Assembly: GCF_004343075.1 (NCBI RefSeq)
Contig: NZ_SLXP01000002.1
Location: 1 to 64,000 of the forward strand
Origin: Rhodovulum marinum
Lineage (GTDB): Bacteria > Pseudomonadota > Alphaproteobacteria > Rhodobacterales > Rhodobacteraceae
Direction: 5' to 3'
DNA: 64,000 nt
The position numbers were made by a program, and so were the translations under genes. Shown here in pieces: positions 52,859 through 61,858 of this stretch. The notes below the pieces were generated by a model. The model was not told where the DNA came from, ran no database searches, and saw only the letters and a program-made list of their open reading frames with translations. How positions within the stretch are numbered: position 1 is the stretch's first letter; each line of letters opens with the position of its first letter.

Positions 52859-54129
52859 CCATCGCGCTGATCCTCGCGCTGCTGTTCGGCCTGTTGCTGG
52901 CGGGCATCCCCGTGGCCTTCGCGCTGGGCGCGCTGGGGCTGGGGATGCTGTGGGCCGGGGGATTCTCGCCCCTCATGGCACCGCAGGCGATCCTGTCGAC
53001 GCTGGACGGCTTCATCCTTCTGGCGGTGCCGCTGTTCCTGTTGATGTCGAACATCCTGCTCAAGGGCGGCGTCGGGCGCGACCTTTACGCCGCGGTGCAG
53101 GCCTGGGTCGGCCACTGGCCCGGCGGCATGGCGGTGGCCACGATCATTTCCTGCGGGATCTTCGCGGCGATCTCGGGCTCTTCGGTCGCGACCGCCGCCA
53201 CAATCGGCACCGTCGCCGCGCCCGAGATGATCTCGCGCGGCTATGACAAGAGGTTCGTCTACGGCCTGTTGGCCGCGGGCGGCACGCTGGGCATCCTGAT
53301 CCCGCCCTCGATCCCGCTGATCATCTACGGCTTCGTGACCGAGGAATCGGTGATCGCCCTCTTCATGGCGGGCATCGGGCCGGGTTTGGCGCTGATCGGC
53401 CTGTTCATCGCCTATTCGGTGATCCATGCCCGGTTCTTCGGCAACTATACCCCCGTGCCGCGGGCCAGCCGGGCCGAGCGCCTGACAGCCACATGGCGGG
53501 CGATGCCCTCCATGGTCTTGGCCGTCGTCGTGCTTGCCGGCATCTATACCGGCGCCTTTACCCCGACCGAGGCGGCGGCCATCGGCTTTGCCGTGGCACT
53601 GCTCATCACCGGCGTGATCCTGCGCAGCCTCTCCTTGCGTGCGCTCTGGCAGGCGGTCTGGGACTCGATGGTCACCACGGTCGCGATCCTGTTGATCATC
53701 GCGGGCGCCAAGGTCTTCGGCAAGGCGATCACGCTCTATCGCATCCCGCAGGAAATATCGGCCTTCCTCGCCGACGCGGTCTCGACGCCGCTGGGGCTGG
53801 TGGTGCTGGTCTGCGGCGTGCTGCTGCTGATGGGCCTCGTGTTCGAGGCGCTTTCGATGATCCTGATCATGACGCCCGTGCTGCTGCCCGCAGCCATGGC
53901 GATGGGGTTCGACCCGATCTGGTTCGGCATCTTCATGGTGGTGATGGTCGAATGCGCCCTCATCACGCCGCCTGTCGGCCTGAATCTCTACGTGATCCAG
54001 TCGGTCACCCGGTCCAGCCTGGTCGACGTCTCGCGCGGCACGCTGCCGTTCCTCGCGCTGATGCTGGTGCTTGTGGCGATCCTCTATGCCTGGCCCGACC
54101 TCGCCCTTTTCATCCCGTTCAAGCTCTAG
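52855..54129 (+). CDS. TRAP transporter large permease (DctM family)
   Basis: The 424-residue protein has about twelve membrane segments and DctM motifs, such as SGSSVATAATIGTVAAPEM, GGTLGILIPPSIPLIIYG and ITPPVGLNLYVI. It drives sodium-coupled uptake with the DctP/Q partners. ATG 52855 overlaps the DctQ stop. Confidence 0.93.
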   Translation: MTIALILALLFGLLLAGIPVAFALGALGLGMLWAGGFSPLMAPQAILSTLDGFILLAVPLFLLMSNILLKGGVGRDLYAAVQAWVGHWPGGMAVATIISCGIFAAISGSSVATAATIGTVAAPEMISRGYDKRFVYGLLAAGGTLGILIPPSIPLIIYGFVTEESVIALFMAGIGPGLALIGLFIAYSVIHARFFGNYTPVPRASRAERLTATWRAMPSMVLAVVVLAGIYTGAFTPTEAAAIGFAVALLITGVILRSLSLRALWQAVWDSMVTTVAILLIIAGAKVFGKAITLYRIPQEISAFLADAVSTPLGLVVLVCGVLLLMGLVFEALSMILIMTPVLLPAAMAMGFDPIWFGIFMVVMVECALITPPVGLNLYVIQSVTRSSLVDVSRGTLPFLALMLVLVAILYAWPDLALFIPFKL

Positions 54130-54135
54130 GTGCCC

Positions 54136-55002
54136 ATGACCTCTGCCCCCGAAAAGCTCCGCGCCCTGCTGGCCGAACCCGGCCTGATCACCATGCCCTG
54201 CTGCTTCGATCCGCTGTCGGCCAAGCTCATCGAACAGGCGGGCTTTCCGCTCAGCTTCATGTCGGGATTCGCCACCGCAGCCGCGCGGCTGGGGATGCCC
54301 GACACCGGCCTCATGTCCTATGCCGAGGTGCTCGACCAGGGCCGCAACATCTGCAACGCCGTGTCCATCCCGGTCATCGGCGACGGCGATACCGGCTATG
54401 GCAACGCGATCAACGTCAAGCGCACCGTTCAGGGATTCGCGCAGGCCGGGTTCGCGGCCGTGATGATCGAGGACCAGGTCGCGCCCAAGCGCTGCGGCCA
54501 TGTCGCGGGCAAGTCGGTGGTCGACCGCGACGAGGCCTTCGCCCGCATTCGTGCCGCCGCCGACGCGCGGGCCGAGGGCGCCGACATCCTGATCCTCGCC
54601 CGCACCGATGCCCGCCACGAACACGGGCTGGACGAGGCCATCGCGCGCGCCGCCCGCTTCGCCGAACTGGGCGCCGACATCCTGTTCGTCGAGGCCCCCC
54701 GCGACGCCGCCGAAATGGCCCGCGTTCCCGCCGAACTGCCCAAACCCTGCATGGCCAATATCGTCGAGGGCGGCCTGACCCCCGCCCTGCCACCGTCCGA
54801 GATGGAGGCCATGGGCTACAAGATCGCCGCCTATCCCCTGACCCTGATGGCCGCCGCCATGAAGGCCATGGCCGACACGCTCGAGGCGTTCAAGACCGGC
54901 ACGCCCGACGAGGCGACGCTCATGGGGTTTGCCGAACTGAAACACCGCATCGGCTTCGACGCCTATTTCCAGGACGAAGCGCGCTACGCCGCCAAGGCGT
55001 AA
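54136..55002 (+). CDS. Isocitrate lyase/PEP mutase superfamily enzyme
   Basis: The 288-residue protein has the superfamily metal motif DGDTGYGN (83-90) and KRCGH at 118-122, in the loop corresponding to the lyase cysteine. It resembles oxaloacetate decarboxylase or methylisocitrate/dimethylmalate-type lyases. ATG 54136 is chosen over GTG 54130. It directly follows the TRAP large permease, so its substrate is probably the transported acid. Confidence 0.85.
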   Translation: MTSAPEKLRALLAEPGLITMPCCFDPLSAKLIEQAGFPLSFMSGFATAAARLGMPDTGLMSYAEVLDQGRNICNAVSIPVIGDGDTGYGNAINVKRTVQGFAQAGFAAVMIEDQVAPKRCGHVAGKSVVDRDEAFARIRAAADARAEGADILILARTDARHEHGLDEAIARAARFAELGADILFVEAPRDAAEMARVPAELPKPCMANIVEGGLTPALPPSEMEAMGYKIAAYPLTLMAAAMKAMADTLEAFKTGTPDEATLMGFAELKHRIGFDAYFQDEARYAAKA

Positions 55003-55012
55003 GGCGCGCGCC

Positions 55013-56332
55013 CTATCGCGCCAGCACCAACTCCGCCTTCAGCCCGCCCAGTCGCGCGCTTTGACCCAACCGCAGGGCACCGCCATGGCCGCGGGCGATA
55101 TCCGACGCGATGGCCAGACCCAGGCCAACGCCGCCGCCCTTGTCCTGGCTGCGTGCCGCGTCCAGCCGCTGGAACGGCTGCACCGCCTGCTCGCGCCGGT
55201 CCTCGGGGATGCCGGGGCCGTCGTCCTCGACCGTGTAGACGACGCGCCCCGGGCTGATCGTCATCCCCAGGGCGGCCCGCGTGCCGTGCCGAAGCGCGTT
55301 GTTCACAAGGTTCTGCAGCGCCCGTTCCACCGCCAACGGGCGCAGCATCGCCCGCTCACCCGTCGGCGGATCGGCCAGTTCCACCGCCCCCCCCGCGGCC
55401 CGCGCCCGCCCGGCCACCCGGGCCAGGATCTCGGCCGGGTCGCAGGGTTCGGGGTCGTCCAGCGCATCGGCCCGCGCGAAATCCAGGAAGGTGTCGATCA
55501 TCCGCTCCATGTCGCCCAGGTCGCGCTGCATCGCCTGTGTCTCGGGCGTCTCCTCGGCCATCGACAGTTCCAGCTTCAGGCGCGTCAGCGGCGTGCGCAA
55601 ATCGTGGCTGACCCCCGACAGCATCAGCGTGCGCTGTTCGATCTGCCGCTCGATCCGCGCGCGCATGTCCAGGAAGGCCCGGCCCGCCGCGCGCACCTCG
55701 GTCGCGCCCGATGGCTTGTAGGGCATGGTGCGCCCCTTGCCGAACGCATCGGCCGCGGCCGCCAGCCGGGTGATCGGGCGCAGCTGGTTGCGCAGGAACA
55801 GATAGGCGATCAGCGTCATCAGGATGCCGGTCACCACCATCAGCACCAACAATTGATGCGGGTTCGAGGCCGACACCCGGCGCCGGTCGAAACCGACCTC
55901 CATCGGACCGAACGCCGTCTCCAGCCCCACCCGCACCTGCCGCATGTTGGTCGCCAGATCGATCCCGCGAAACTGCGGCAGCCCCTCCTGCATGGTGGCC
56001 CTCACGGTCTTGCCGGACAGATCATAGAACAGGCGGCTTTCGCCGGTCGGAATGTCTGCCTTCAGCGCAACGGACAATGCCAGCGGCGCGGCGATCTCGC
56101 GCGCCGCGGCCTCGGCCGTCGCCCGGTCGGGTGCCTCTTCGACAAGGCGCACCAGGTAGGCCAGTTCCAGCACGATCGCCCGCGACATCTGCCGCGTGAC
56201 ATCCTCGAAATGGCGCTGGATGAAGACCACCGACACCACCAGTTGCAGCGTCACGATCGGCACCAGCAGAATCAGCGCGGCCCGGCCATACAGCCCCCGC
56301 GGCAGCATCCGTTTGATCCAGCGCTCCTGCAT
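55013..56332 (-). CDS. EnvZ-like sensor histidine kinase
   Basis: The 439-residue membrane kinase has two transmembrane segments, a short periplasmic domain, a HAMP region, the H-box GVSHDLRTPLTRLKLEL with the conserved histidine, and an ATPase end (VNNALRHG, DDGPGIPEDR, GVGLGLAIA). The H-box is EnvZ-like. No response regulator gene is adjacent, so its partner must be elsewhere. ATG 56332 was chosen as the family start. Confidence 0.88.
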   Translation of the reverse strand: MQERWIKRMLPRGLYGRAALILLVPIVTLQLVVSVVFIQRHFEDVTRQMSRAIVLELAYLVRLVEEAPDRATAEAAAREIAAPLALSVALKADIPTGESRLFYDLSGKTVRATMQEGLPQFRGIDLATNMRQVRVGLETAFGPMEVGFDRRRVSASNPHQLLVLMVVTGILMTLIAYLFLRNQLRPITRLAAAADAFGKGRTMPYKPSGATEVRAAGRAFLDMRARIERQIEQRTLMLSGVSHDLRTPLTRLKLELSMAEETPETQAMQRDLGDMERMIDTFLDFARADALDDPEPCDPAEILARVAGRARAAGGAVELADPPTGERAMLRPLAVERALQNLVNNALRHGTRAALGMTISPGRVVYTVEDDGPGIPEDRREQAVQPFQRLDAARSQDKGGGVGLGLAIASDIARGHGGALRLGQSARLGGLKAELVLAR

Positions 56333-56377
56333 GCTAAAGCCATACCGGCCCCGCCGCCGCCAGGGAAGCCTCGACAG

Positions 56378-57274
56378 ATGACCGACCGTTTCGACCCCAC
56401 ACCCGGTGCCTGCGACACCCTGCGCCCCGGGCTGCGCCGGGTGTTGGCGCCGAATCCCTCGCCGATGACCTTTCGCGGCACCAACAGCTATATCCTGGGC
56501 GAGGGCCGCGTCGCGGTGATCGACCCCGGCCCCGCCCTGCCCGCGCATCTCGACGCGCTGTTGGCCGCCCTCGCCCCGGGCGAAACCGTCAGCCACATCC
56601 TGGTGACCCATTCCCATGTCGACCATTCGCCGCTGGCCCGCCCGCTGGCCCGGGCGACGGGGGCCCCGGTGCTGGCCTTCGGCGACAGCGCGGCGGGGCG
56701 CCGCGCCGATCTCGCCGCACTCTCCGGGCTGGGCGGCGGCGAAGGGGTGGACACGCATTTCACACCCGACGCCCGCCTTGCCGATGGCGAAACGGTCGCG
56801 GGCGATGGCTGGCGGGTGAAGGCGATCCACACGCCCGGGCACATGGGTAACCACCTCAGCTTCGCCTGGCAGGACGCGATCTTCTCGGGCGACCACGTGA
56901 TGGGCTGGGCAACCTCGATGGTCTCGCCCCCCGATGGCGATCTCGCCGCCTTCATGGCCTCGCTCGACCGGCTGGCCGCGCGCCCGGAGGCGGTGCTTTA
57001 TCCCGGCCACGGCGCACCGGTCGCGAACGGCCCCGCACGGATCGCCAAATTGATCGCGCATCGCCGCGCCCGCGGGGCTCAAATCCTCGCCGCCCTGGCC
57101 GCGGGCCCGGCGACCCCCGGCCAGATCGCGCGCACCGTCTATGCCGACACGCCCGCCGCACTCCTGCCCGCGGCCACCCGCAACGTGCTGGCCCATCTCA
57201 TTGAACTGGCGGACAAATCCCTGGCCACGCCCGAGGGCGAGATCTCCGCCCAGGCCCGCTGGCACCGGCTCTGA
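56378..57274 (+). CDS. MBL-fold metallo-hydrolase (LACTB2-like)
   Basis: The 298-residue protein has the zinc motif THSHVDHSP, a second histidine in HTPGHMGNH and an aspartate in FSGDHVMG. A C-terminal winged-helix extension (PGQIARTVYAD...RNVLAHLIELADKSL) resembles human LACTB2 and bacterial homologues. It is a hydrolase of unknown substrate, divergent from the kinase gene. Confidence 0.87.
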   Translation: MTDRFDPTPGACDTLRPGLRRVLAPNPSPMTFRGTNSYILGEGRVAVIDPGPALPAHLDALLAALAPGETVSHILVTHSHVDHSPLARPLARATGAPVLAFGDSAAGRRADLAALSGLGGGEGVDTHFTPDARLADGETVAGDGWRVKAIHTPGHMGNHLSFAWQDAIFSGDHVMGWATSMVSPPDGDLAAFMASLDRLAARPEAVLYPGHGAPVANGPARIAKLIAHRRARGAQILAALAAGPATPGQIARTVYADTPAALLPAATRNVLAHLIELADKSLATPEGEISAQARWHRL

Positions 57275-57345
57275 CCGCGCATCCATTTTTCCGCGCAAAA
57301 CCCTCTGGACGGGGCGGAATCCACTTGCTATACGGCGCCCCACGT

Positions 57346-57420
57346 TCCGGCGTAGCTCAGTGGTAGAGCAGTTGACTGTTAATCAATTGGTCGTAGGTTC
57401 GAATCCTACCGCCGGAGCCA
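57346..57420 (+). tRNA. tRNA-Asn (anticodon GTT)
   Basis: The cloverleaf has TCCGGCG pairing with CGCCGGA, the anticodon loop CTGTTAA with anticodon GTT, T-loop TTCGAAT, discriminator G and an encoded CCA at 57418-57420. It lies between the MBL hydrolase gene and the Anbu operon. Confidence 0.97.
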
Positions 57421-57549
57421 AAATCACCACCGATAGGCCCTGATCCTTTCGCACGGGTACGCCCGGCGTCGGGCCGGCTGGCCTTGTGGATGTCCGGGGA
57501 TCGCGCCAAAATCCGTCCGGCACACAGCGCCGCACAAACCGGAGGAACC

Positions 57550-57726
57550 ATGCGCAAGGTCGCCAGCCGCGAAGCCCTGGACGATATCCAGCAGATGCAC
57601 CGCGGCGTGCACATGGCGCTGGATGCGCTGGTCAACCAGTCCGACCCCGAGCGCGCGGTCGAGATCCTGCAACAGATCGACGCCGCCATGGTCGCCTGGA
57701 TCAACGAGGTGCGAAAGATGCGCTAG
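57550..57726 (+). CDS. Small conserved protein upstream of the Anbu operon
   Basis: The 58-residue frame (MRKVASREALDDIQQMHRGV...INEVRKMR) is helical and follows a strong GGAGGA site 3-9 bases upstream. I know no family. It is 132 bp before the ATP-grasp gene and may be its first operon member or a separate gene. Confidence 0.6.
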   Translation: MRKVASREALDDIQQMHRGVHMALDALVNQSDPERAVEILQQIDAAMVAWINEVRKMR

Positions 57727-57858
57727 GACGGCCCGCCCGATGATCCCTCCCCGTCCCCTGCCTTGCATCGCCCAAAAAACAGGCACCCGATTGCCAATCC
57801 GCCCCGCTTTGCGCGCTTCCCAGTTGCCGCCGCCCGCACCGCTGCCTAGCGTTGAGCC

Positions 57859-59280
57859 ATGAACGACACGCCGATCTTTGACGAGATGTGGGGCCGCGAC
57901 GAGGCCCTGCGCGCACCCTATGCGCGGTTTCAACATTGGCTGGAAGGCGAGGACATGGCCCGCCTTCGGGCCAAGCAGCGCGAGGCCGAAGAGGTGTTCC
58001 GCCTGACCGGAATCACCTTCAACGTCTACGGCCGCGCCGAGGCCGAGGAACGGCTGATCCCGTTCGACATCATCCCCCGCATCATCTCGGGGCGCGAATG
58101 GCTGCGGCTGTCCAAGGGCATCGAACAGCGGGTGCGCGCGATCAACGCGTTCCTGCACGACATCTATCACCGCCAGGAAATCGTCCGCGCCGGCCGAATC
58201 CCCGAAGAGGCGATCTCGCGCAACGACGCCTTCCTGCCGCAGATGATCGGGGTCGAACCGCCGGGCGGCATCTACACCCATATCGTCGGCATCGACCTGG
58301 TGCGCACCGGAGACGACCAGTTCTACGTGCTCGAGGACAACGCCCGCACGCCGTCCGGGGTCAGCTACATGCTGGAAAACCGCGAGACGATGCTGCAGAT
58401 GTTCCCCGAGCTGTTCGCCCAGAACCGGGTGCAGCCGGTGCAATCCTACCCCGCCGACCTGCGCCGCTCGCTGGCGGCCTGCGCACCGGCGACCATGGGG
58501 CCGCCCACGGTCGCGGTGCTGACGCCCGGCATCTACAACTCGGCCTATTTCGAACACGCCTTCCTGGCCGACCAGATGGGCGTGGAACTGGTCGAGGGCA
58601 ACGATCTGCGCGTGGTCGACGGCAAGGTGGCGATGCGCACGACGCAGGGCTATCAGCCGATCGATGTGCTGTATCGCCGGGTCGACGACGATTTCCTCGA
58701 CCCGCTGAACTTCAATCCCGACTCGGCACTCGGCATCCCGGGCATCATGGATGTCTACCGCGCCGGCGGCATCACCATCGCGAACGCGCCGGGCACCGGT
58801 ATCGCCGACGACAAGGCGATCTACAGCTACATGCCCGAGATCGTCGAATTCTACACCGGCGAAAAGGCGCTTCTGGAAAACGTGCCGACCTGGCGCTGTT
58901 CCGAAGCCGATGCGCTGGCCTACGTGCTGGACAACCTGCAGGATCTCGTGGTCAAGGAGGTGCACGGGTCGGGCGGGTACGGCATGCTGATCGGACCGAC
59001 CGCGACCAAGAAGGACCTCGCCGAATTCCGCCGCAAGCTCAAGGCGCGGCCCGGAAATTACATCGCCCAGCCCACGCTGTCGCTCTCGACGGTGCCGATC
59101 TTCACCCGCAAGGGGCTGGCGCCGCGCCACGTGGACCTGCGCCCCTTCGTGCTGGTCAGCCCGCAGGGCATCAACATCACGCCGGGCGGCCTGACCCGGG
59201 TGGCGCTGAAAAAGGGTTCGCTGGTGGTGAACTCGTCGCAAGGCGGCGGAACCAAGGACACCTGGGTGCTGGAGGACTGA
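57859..59280 (+). CDS. Circularly permuted ATP-grasp protein (type 2) of the Anbu operon
   Basis: The 473-residue protein has the circularly permuted ATP-grasp pattern (DUF404/DUF407): FYVLEDNARTPSGVSYMLENR, TPGIYNSAYFEHAFLADQMG, and a late KEVHGSGGYGMLIGP loop. Such enzymes are predicted to form amide or peptide bonds with ATP. It is the first of four genes always linked with Anbu: this one, alpha-E, transglutaminase and the Anbu peptidase. It ends 6 bp before the alpha-E gene. Confidence 0.92.
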   Translation: MNDTPIFDEMWGRDEALRAPYARFQHWLEGEDMARLRAKQREAEEVFRLTGITFNVYGRAEAEERLIPFDIIPRIISGREWLRLSKGIEQRVRAINAFLHDIYHRQEIVRAGRIPEEAISRNDAFLPQMIGVEPPGGIYTHIVGIDLVRTGDDQFYVLEDNARTPSGVSYMLENRETMLQMFPELFAQNRVQPVQSYPADLRRSLAACAPATMGPPTVAVLTPGIYNSAYFEHAFLADQMGVELVEGNDLRVVDGKVAMRTTQGYQPIDVLYRRVDDDFLDPLNFNPDSALGIPGIMDVYRAGGITIANAPGTGIADDKAIYSYMPEIVEFYTGEKALLENVPTWRCSEADALAYVLDNLQDLVVKEVHGSGGYGMLIGPTATKKDLAEFRRKLKARPGNYIAQPTLSLSTVPIFTRKGLAPRHVDLRPFVLVSPQGINITPGGLTRVALKKGSLVVNSSQGGGTKDTWVLED

Positions 59281-59286
59281 GGCGCG

Positions 59287-60228
59287 ATGCTGGGCAAGAC
59301 CGCCAACGGGCTGTTCTGGATGTATCGTTACCTGGAACGGGCCGAGAACACCTCGCGCCTGGTCGAGACCGGCCAGCGCATCGCGCTGACCCGGCTGGAC
59401 AGTTCCGACGGCGAATGGCTGTCGATCATGCAGACCGCGGGCGTGGCCGACGGCTATCTGGCGCATCACGACGAGGTCACGAAAGAGGCCGCCATCGACT
59501 GGATGCTGCGGGCCCGCGACAACCCGTCCTCGGTGCTGTCGACGATTTCCGAGGCACGCCAGAACGCCCGCCTGGTGCGCACCGCGCTGACCCATGACGT
59601 GTGGGAGGCGATGAACGGCTGCTACATGAAGGTGCGCGGCGCACTGGCCCGCCGGGTCAACGAACGCGACCTGCCCGCCGCGATCGACTGCATCCAGCAA
59701 CACACCGCGCTGGTGCGCGGCACCACGCAGGGCACGATGCTGCGCAACGACATCTTCAACTTCGCCCGCATCGGCACCTACCTGGAACGCGCCGACAACA
59801 TCGCCCGTATCCTCGACGTGAAATACTACGTGCTGCTGCCCGGCGTGCAGTCGGTCGGCAGTTCGATCGACAACGTGCAGTGGGAAACGATCCTGCGCTC
59901 GGTCTCGGCCCGCGGCGGGTTCCGCATGGTGCATGGCAACCAGGCCAGCCCCGTCGACATCGCGAATTTCCTCATCCTCGACCGGCGCATGCCGCGCAGC
60001 CTGCGCTTCTCGATCACCAAGATCCGCGACAACCTCGATTACCTGGCCTCGGATTACGGGGCCCGGCTGGAATCCCATGCCCAGGTGGAAACGCTCGTGC
60101 ACCGCTTCCTGTCGCATGACATCGACGCGATCTTCGATTACGGGCTGCACGAATACCTGCAGGATCTTCTCGGCGCGCTGGCCGGTCTGGGCCGGCAGAT
60201 CGAGATCGACTACCGGTTCTACGAGTAA
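59287..60228 (+). CDS. Alpha-E domain protein
   Basis: The 313-residue all-helical protein begins LGKTANGLFWMYRYLERAEN and has the conserved YLERADNIARILDVKYY block of the alpha-E family. Its role is unknown; genomic linkage has been used to predict a peptide-tagging pathway with ATP-grasp and transglutaminase enzymes. It is 6 bp after the ATP-grasp gene and 4 bp before the transglutaminase-like gene. Confidence 0.92.
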   Translation: MLGKTANGLFWMYRYLERAENTSRLVETGQRIALTRLDSSDGEWLSIMQTAGVADGYLAHHDEVTKEAAIDWMLRARDNPSSVLSTISEARQNARLVRTALTHDVWEAMNGCYMKVRGALARRVNERDLPAAIDCIQQHTALVRGTTQGTMLRNDIFNFARIGTYLERADNIARILDVKYYVLLPGVQSVGSSIDNVQWETILRSVSARGGFRMVHGNQASPVDIANFLILDRRMPRSLRFSITKIRDNLDYLASDYGARLESHAQVETLVHRFLSHDIDAIFDYGLHEYLQDLLGALAGLGRQIEIDYRFYE

Positions 60229-60232
60229 GCCC

Positions 60233-61030
60233 ATGCGCCTGAGAATCAGCCACACCACCCGCTACCGCTTCGAGAACCCGGTGACATACGGGCTGCAGCA
60301 GTTGCGCAAGACGCCGAAATCCAGCCACCAGCAAAACGTTCTGAACTGGTCCACCAGCGTGCAGGGCGGCCGCAAGGAACTGAGCTTCGAGGATCACCAC
60401 CACAACACGGTCGAATTGATCAGCTTCGAACGCGACGTGACCGAACTGATCGTGCGGTCCGAGGGCGAGGTCGAACTGGCCGAAACCCACGGCGTCGTGG
60501 GGCCCCATCGCGGCCCCGCGCCGCTGTGGCTGTTCCGTCGCGCCACGCCGCGAACGCGCGCCGGTCAAGGCTGCCGTGCCCTGATCCGCGAAGTCGCGGG
60601 CGACACCGATCTCGACCGGCTGCACGCGCTGTCGCACGCGATCCTGAACGCCGTCGCCTACGAGATCGGCGCAACCGGCGCCGAGGCCACCGCCGAAGAG
60701 GCCCTGGCCGAAGGCCGCGGCGTTTGCCAGGACCACGCCCATGTCTTCATCGCCTGCGCCCGCGAAATGGGGTTTTCCGCGCGCTACGTCTCGGGCTATC
60801 TCAGCATGGACGACCGCGACGAACAGGACGCGATGCATGCCTGGGCCGAGGCGCATGTGAACGGGCTGGGCTGGGTCGGGTTCGACGTGTCGAACGGGAT
60901 CTCGCCCGACATCCGCTACGTGCGCGTGGCCACCGGGCTTGACTATGACGAGGCCGCGCCGGTACGCGGCACCCGTGTCGGCGGCGCGGGAGAGGCGCTT
61001 TCGGTCGCAATCGAGGTGGCGCAGCAATAG
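60233..61030 (+). CDS. Transglutaminase-like (cysteine protease fold) protein of the Anbu operon
   Basis: The 265-residue protein has an N-terminal beta domain (bacterial TGase N-terminal type, starting MRLRISHTTRYRFENPV) and a catalytic triad C165 (GRGVCQDHAHV), H202 (MHAWAEA), D218 (GFDVSNG). It may hydrolyse or form amide bonds on tagged substrates. It precedes anbu by 23 bp. Confidence 0.93.
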   Translation: MRLRISHTTRYRFENPVTYGLQQLRKTPKSSHQQNVLNWSTSVQGGRKELSFEDHHHNTVELISFERDVTELIVRSEGEVELAETHGVVGPHRGPAPLWLFRRATPRTRAGQGCRALIREVAGDTDLDRLHALSHAILNAVAYEIGATGAEATAEEALAEGRGVCQDHAHVFIACAREMGFSARYVSGYLSMDDRDEQDAMHAWAEAHVNGLGWVGFDVSNGISPDIRYVRVATGLDYDEAAPVRGTRVGGAGEALSVAIEVAQQ

Positions 61031-61053
61031 CTGCACAAGAGGCGGGACGGGCA

Positions 61054-61797
61054 ATGACCTATTGCGTCGGGCTTATGCTGGACCGGGGGCTTCTGATGAT
61101 GGCCGACACCCGCACGAATGCGGGCCTGGACAACATCTCGACCTTCCGCAAGCTCTTCACCTGGGACGTCCCGGGCGAGCGGGTTCTGATGATGATGACC
61201 GCGGGCAACCTGGCCACCACCCAGGCCGTGGTCAGCCTGCTGGACGAACGCACCAAGGCCCATGAAGACCGCGCGCCCTCGATCCTCGAGGTGCCCTCGA
61301 TGTTCCAGGCCGCCCGGCTGGTGGCCGACACGCTGCGCGACGTCATCGCCAACCATGCCGAGGCCGGCCAACGCGCCGACAGCACCTTCAACGCCACGCT
61401 GATCCTCGGCGGCCAGATCAGGGGCGGGCCGGTCCGGCTCTTCCTGATCTATCCCGAGGGCAATTTCATCGAGGCCGGGGCCGACACCCCGTTCTTCCAG
61501 ATCGGCGAAACGAAATACGGCCGCCCGATCCTGGTGCGGGCCTATGACCCGGACATGAGTTTCGAGCGCGCGGTGAAACTGCTGCTGGTCAGCTTCGACA
61601 GCACGGTCAAGGCCAACCTTTCGGTCGGCCCGCCCTTCGACCTGCAGCTGTATGAAACCGGTACCCTCAAGCTGGGGCCGAAACTGCGGATCGCCGCCGA
61701 CGCCCCCTATTTCCAGGCGATCTCGACGGGCTGGGGCGAGGCGCTCAAGACCGCTCTGGACAGCCTTCCCGATTTCGACCTGACCGCCGAGAGCTGA
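61054..61797 (+). CDS. Anbu, proteasome-like peptidase
   Basis: The 247-residue protein is the bacterial proteasome homologue Anbu. The catalytic nucleophile would be T2, exposed when the initiator Met is removed (MTYCVGLMLDRGLLMMADTRTNAG). The following DTRTNAGLDNIS block is typical. Relatives form ring or helical assemblies; physiological substrates are unknown. With the three upstream genes it forms the complete operon. Confidence 0.93.
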   Translation: MTYCVGLMLDRGLLMMADTRTNAGLDNISTFRKLFTWDVPGERVLMMMTAGNLATTQAVVSLLDERTKAHEDRAPSILEVPSMFQAARLVADTLRDVIANHAEAGQRADSTFNATLILGGQIRGGPVRLFLIYPEGNFIEAGADTPFFQIGETKYGRPILVRAYDPDMSFERAVKLLLVSFDSTVKANLSVGPPFDLQLYETGTLKLGPKLRIAADAPYFQAISTGWGEALKTALDSLPDFDLTAES

Positions 61798-61858
61798 GCC
61801 GCGCCGCGGGGCGCGTGACGGGCGCCCGCCCCCGCAGCGCCTTGCGGGCGCGGCCGGG

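Noticed and set aside
52459-54945. 828-codon open frame on the minus strand
   Set aside because: It runs opposite the TRAP permease and lyase genes and is rich in His, Asp, Gln and Arg with no motifs, a typical GC shadow.
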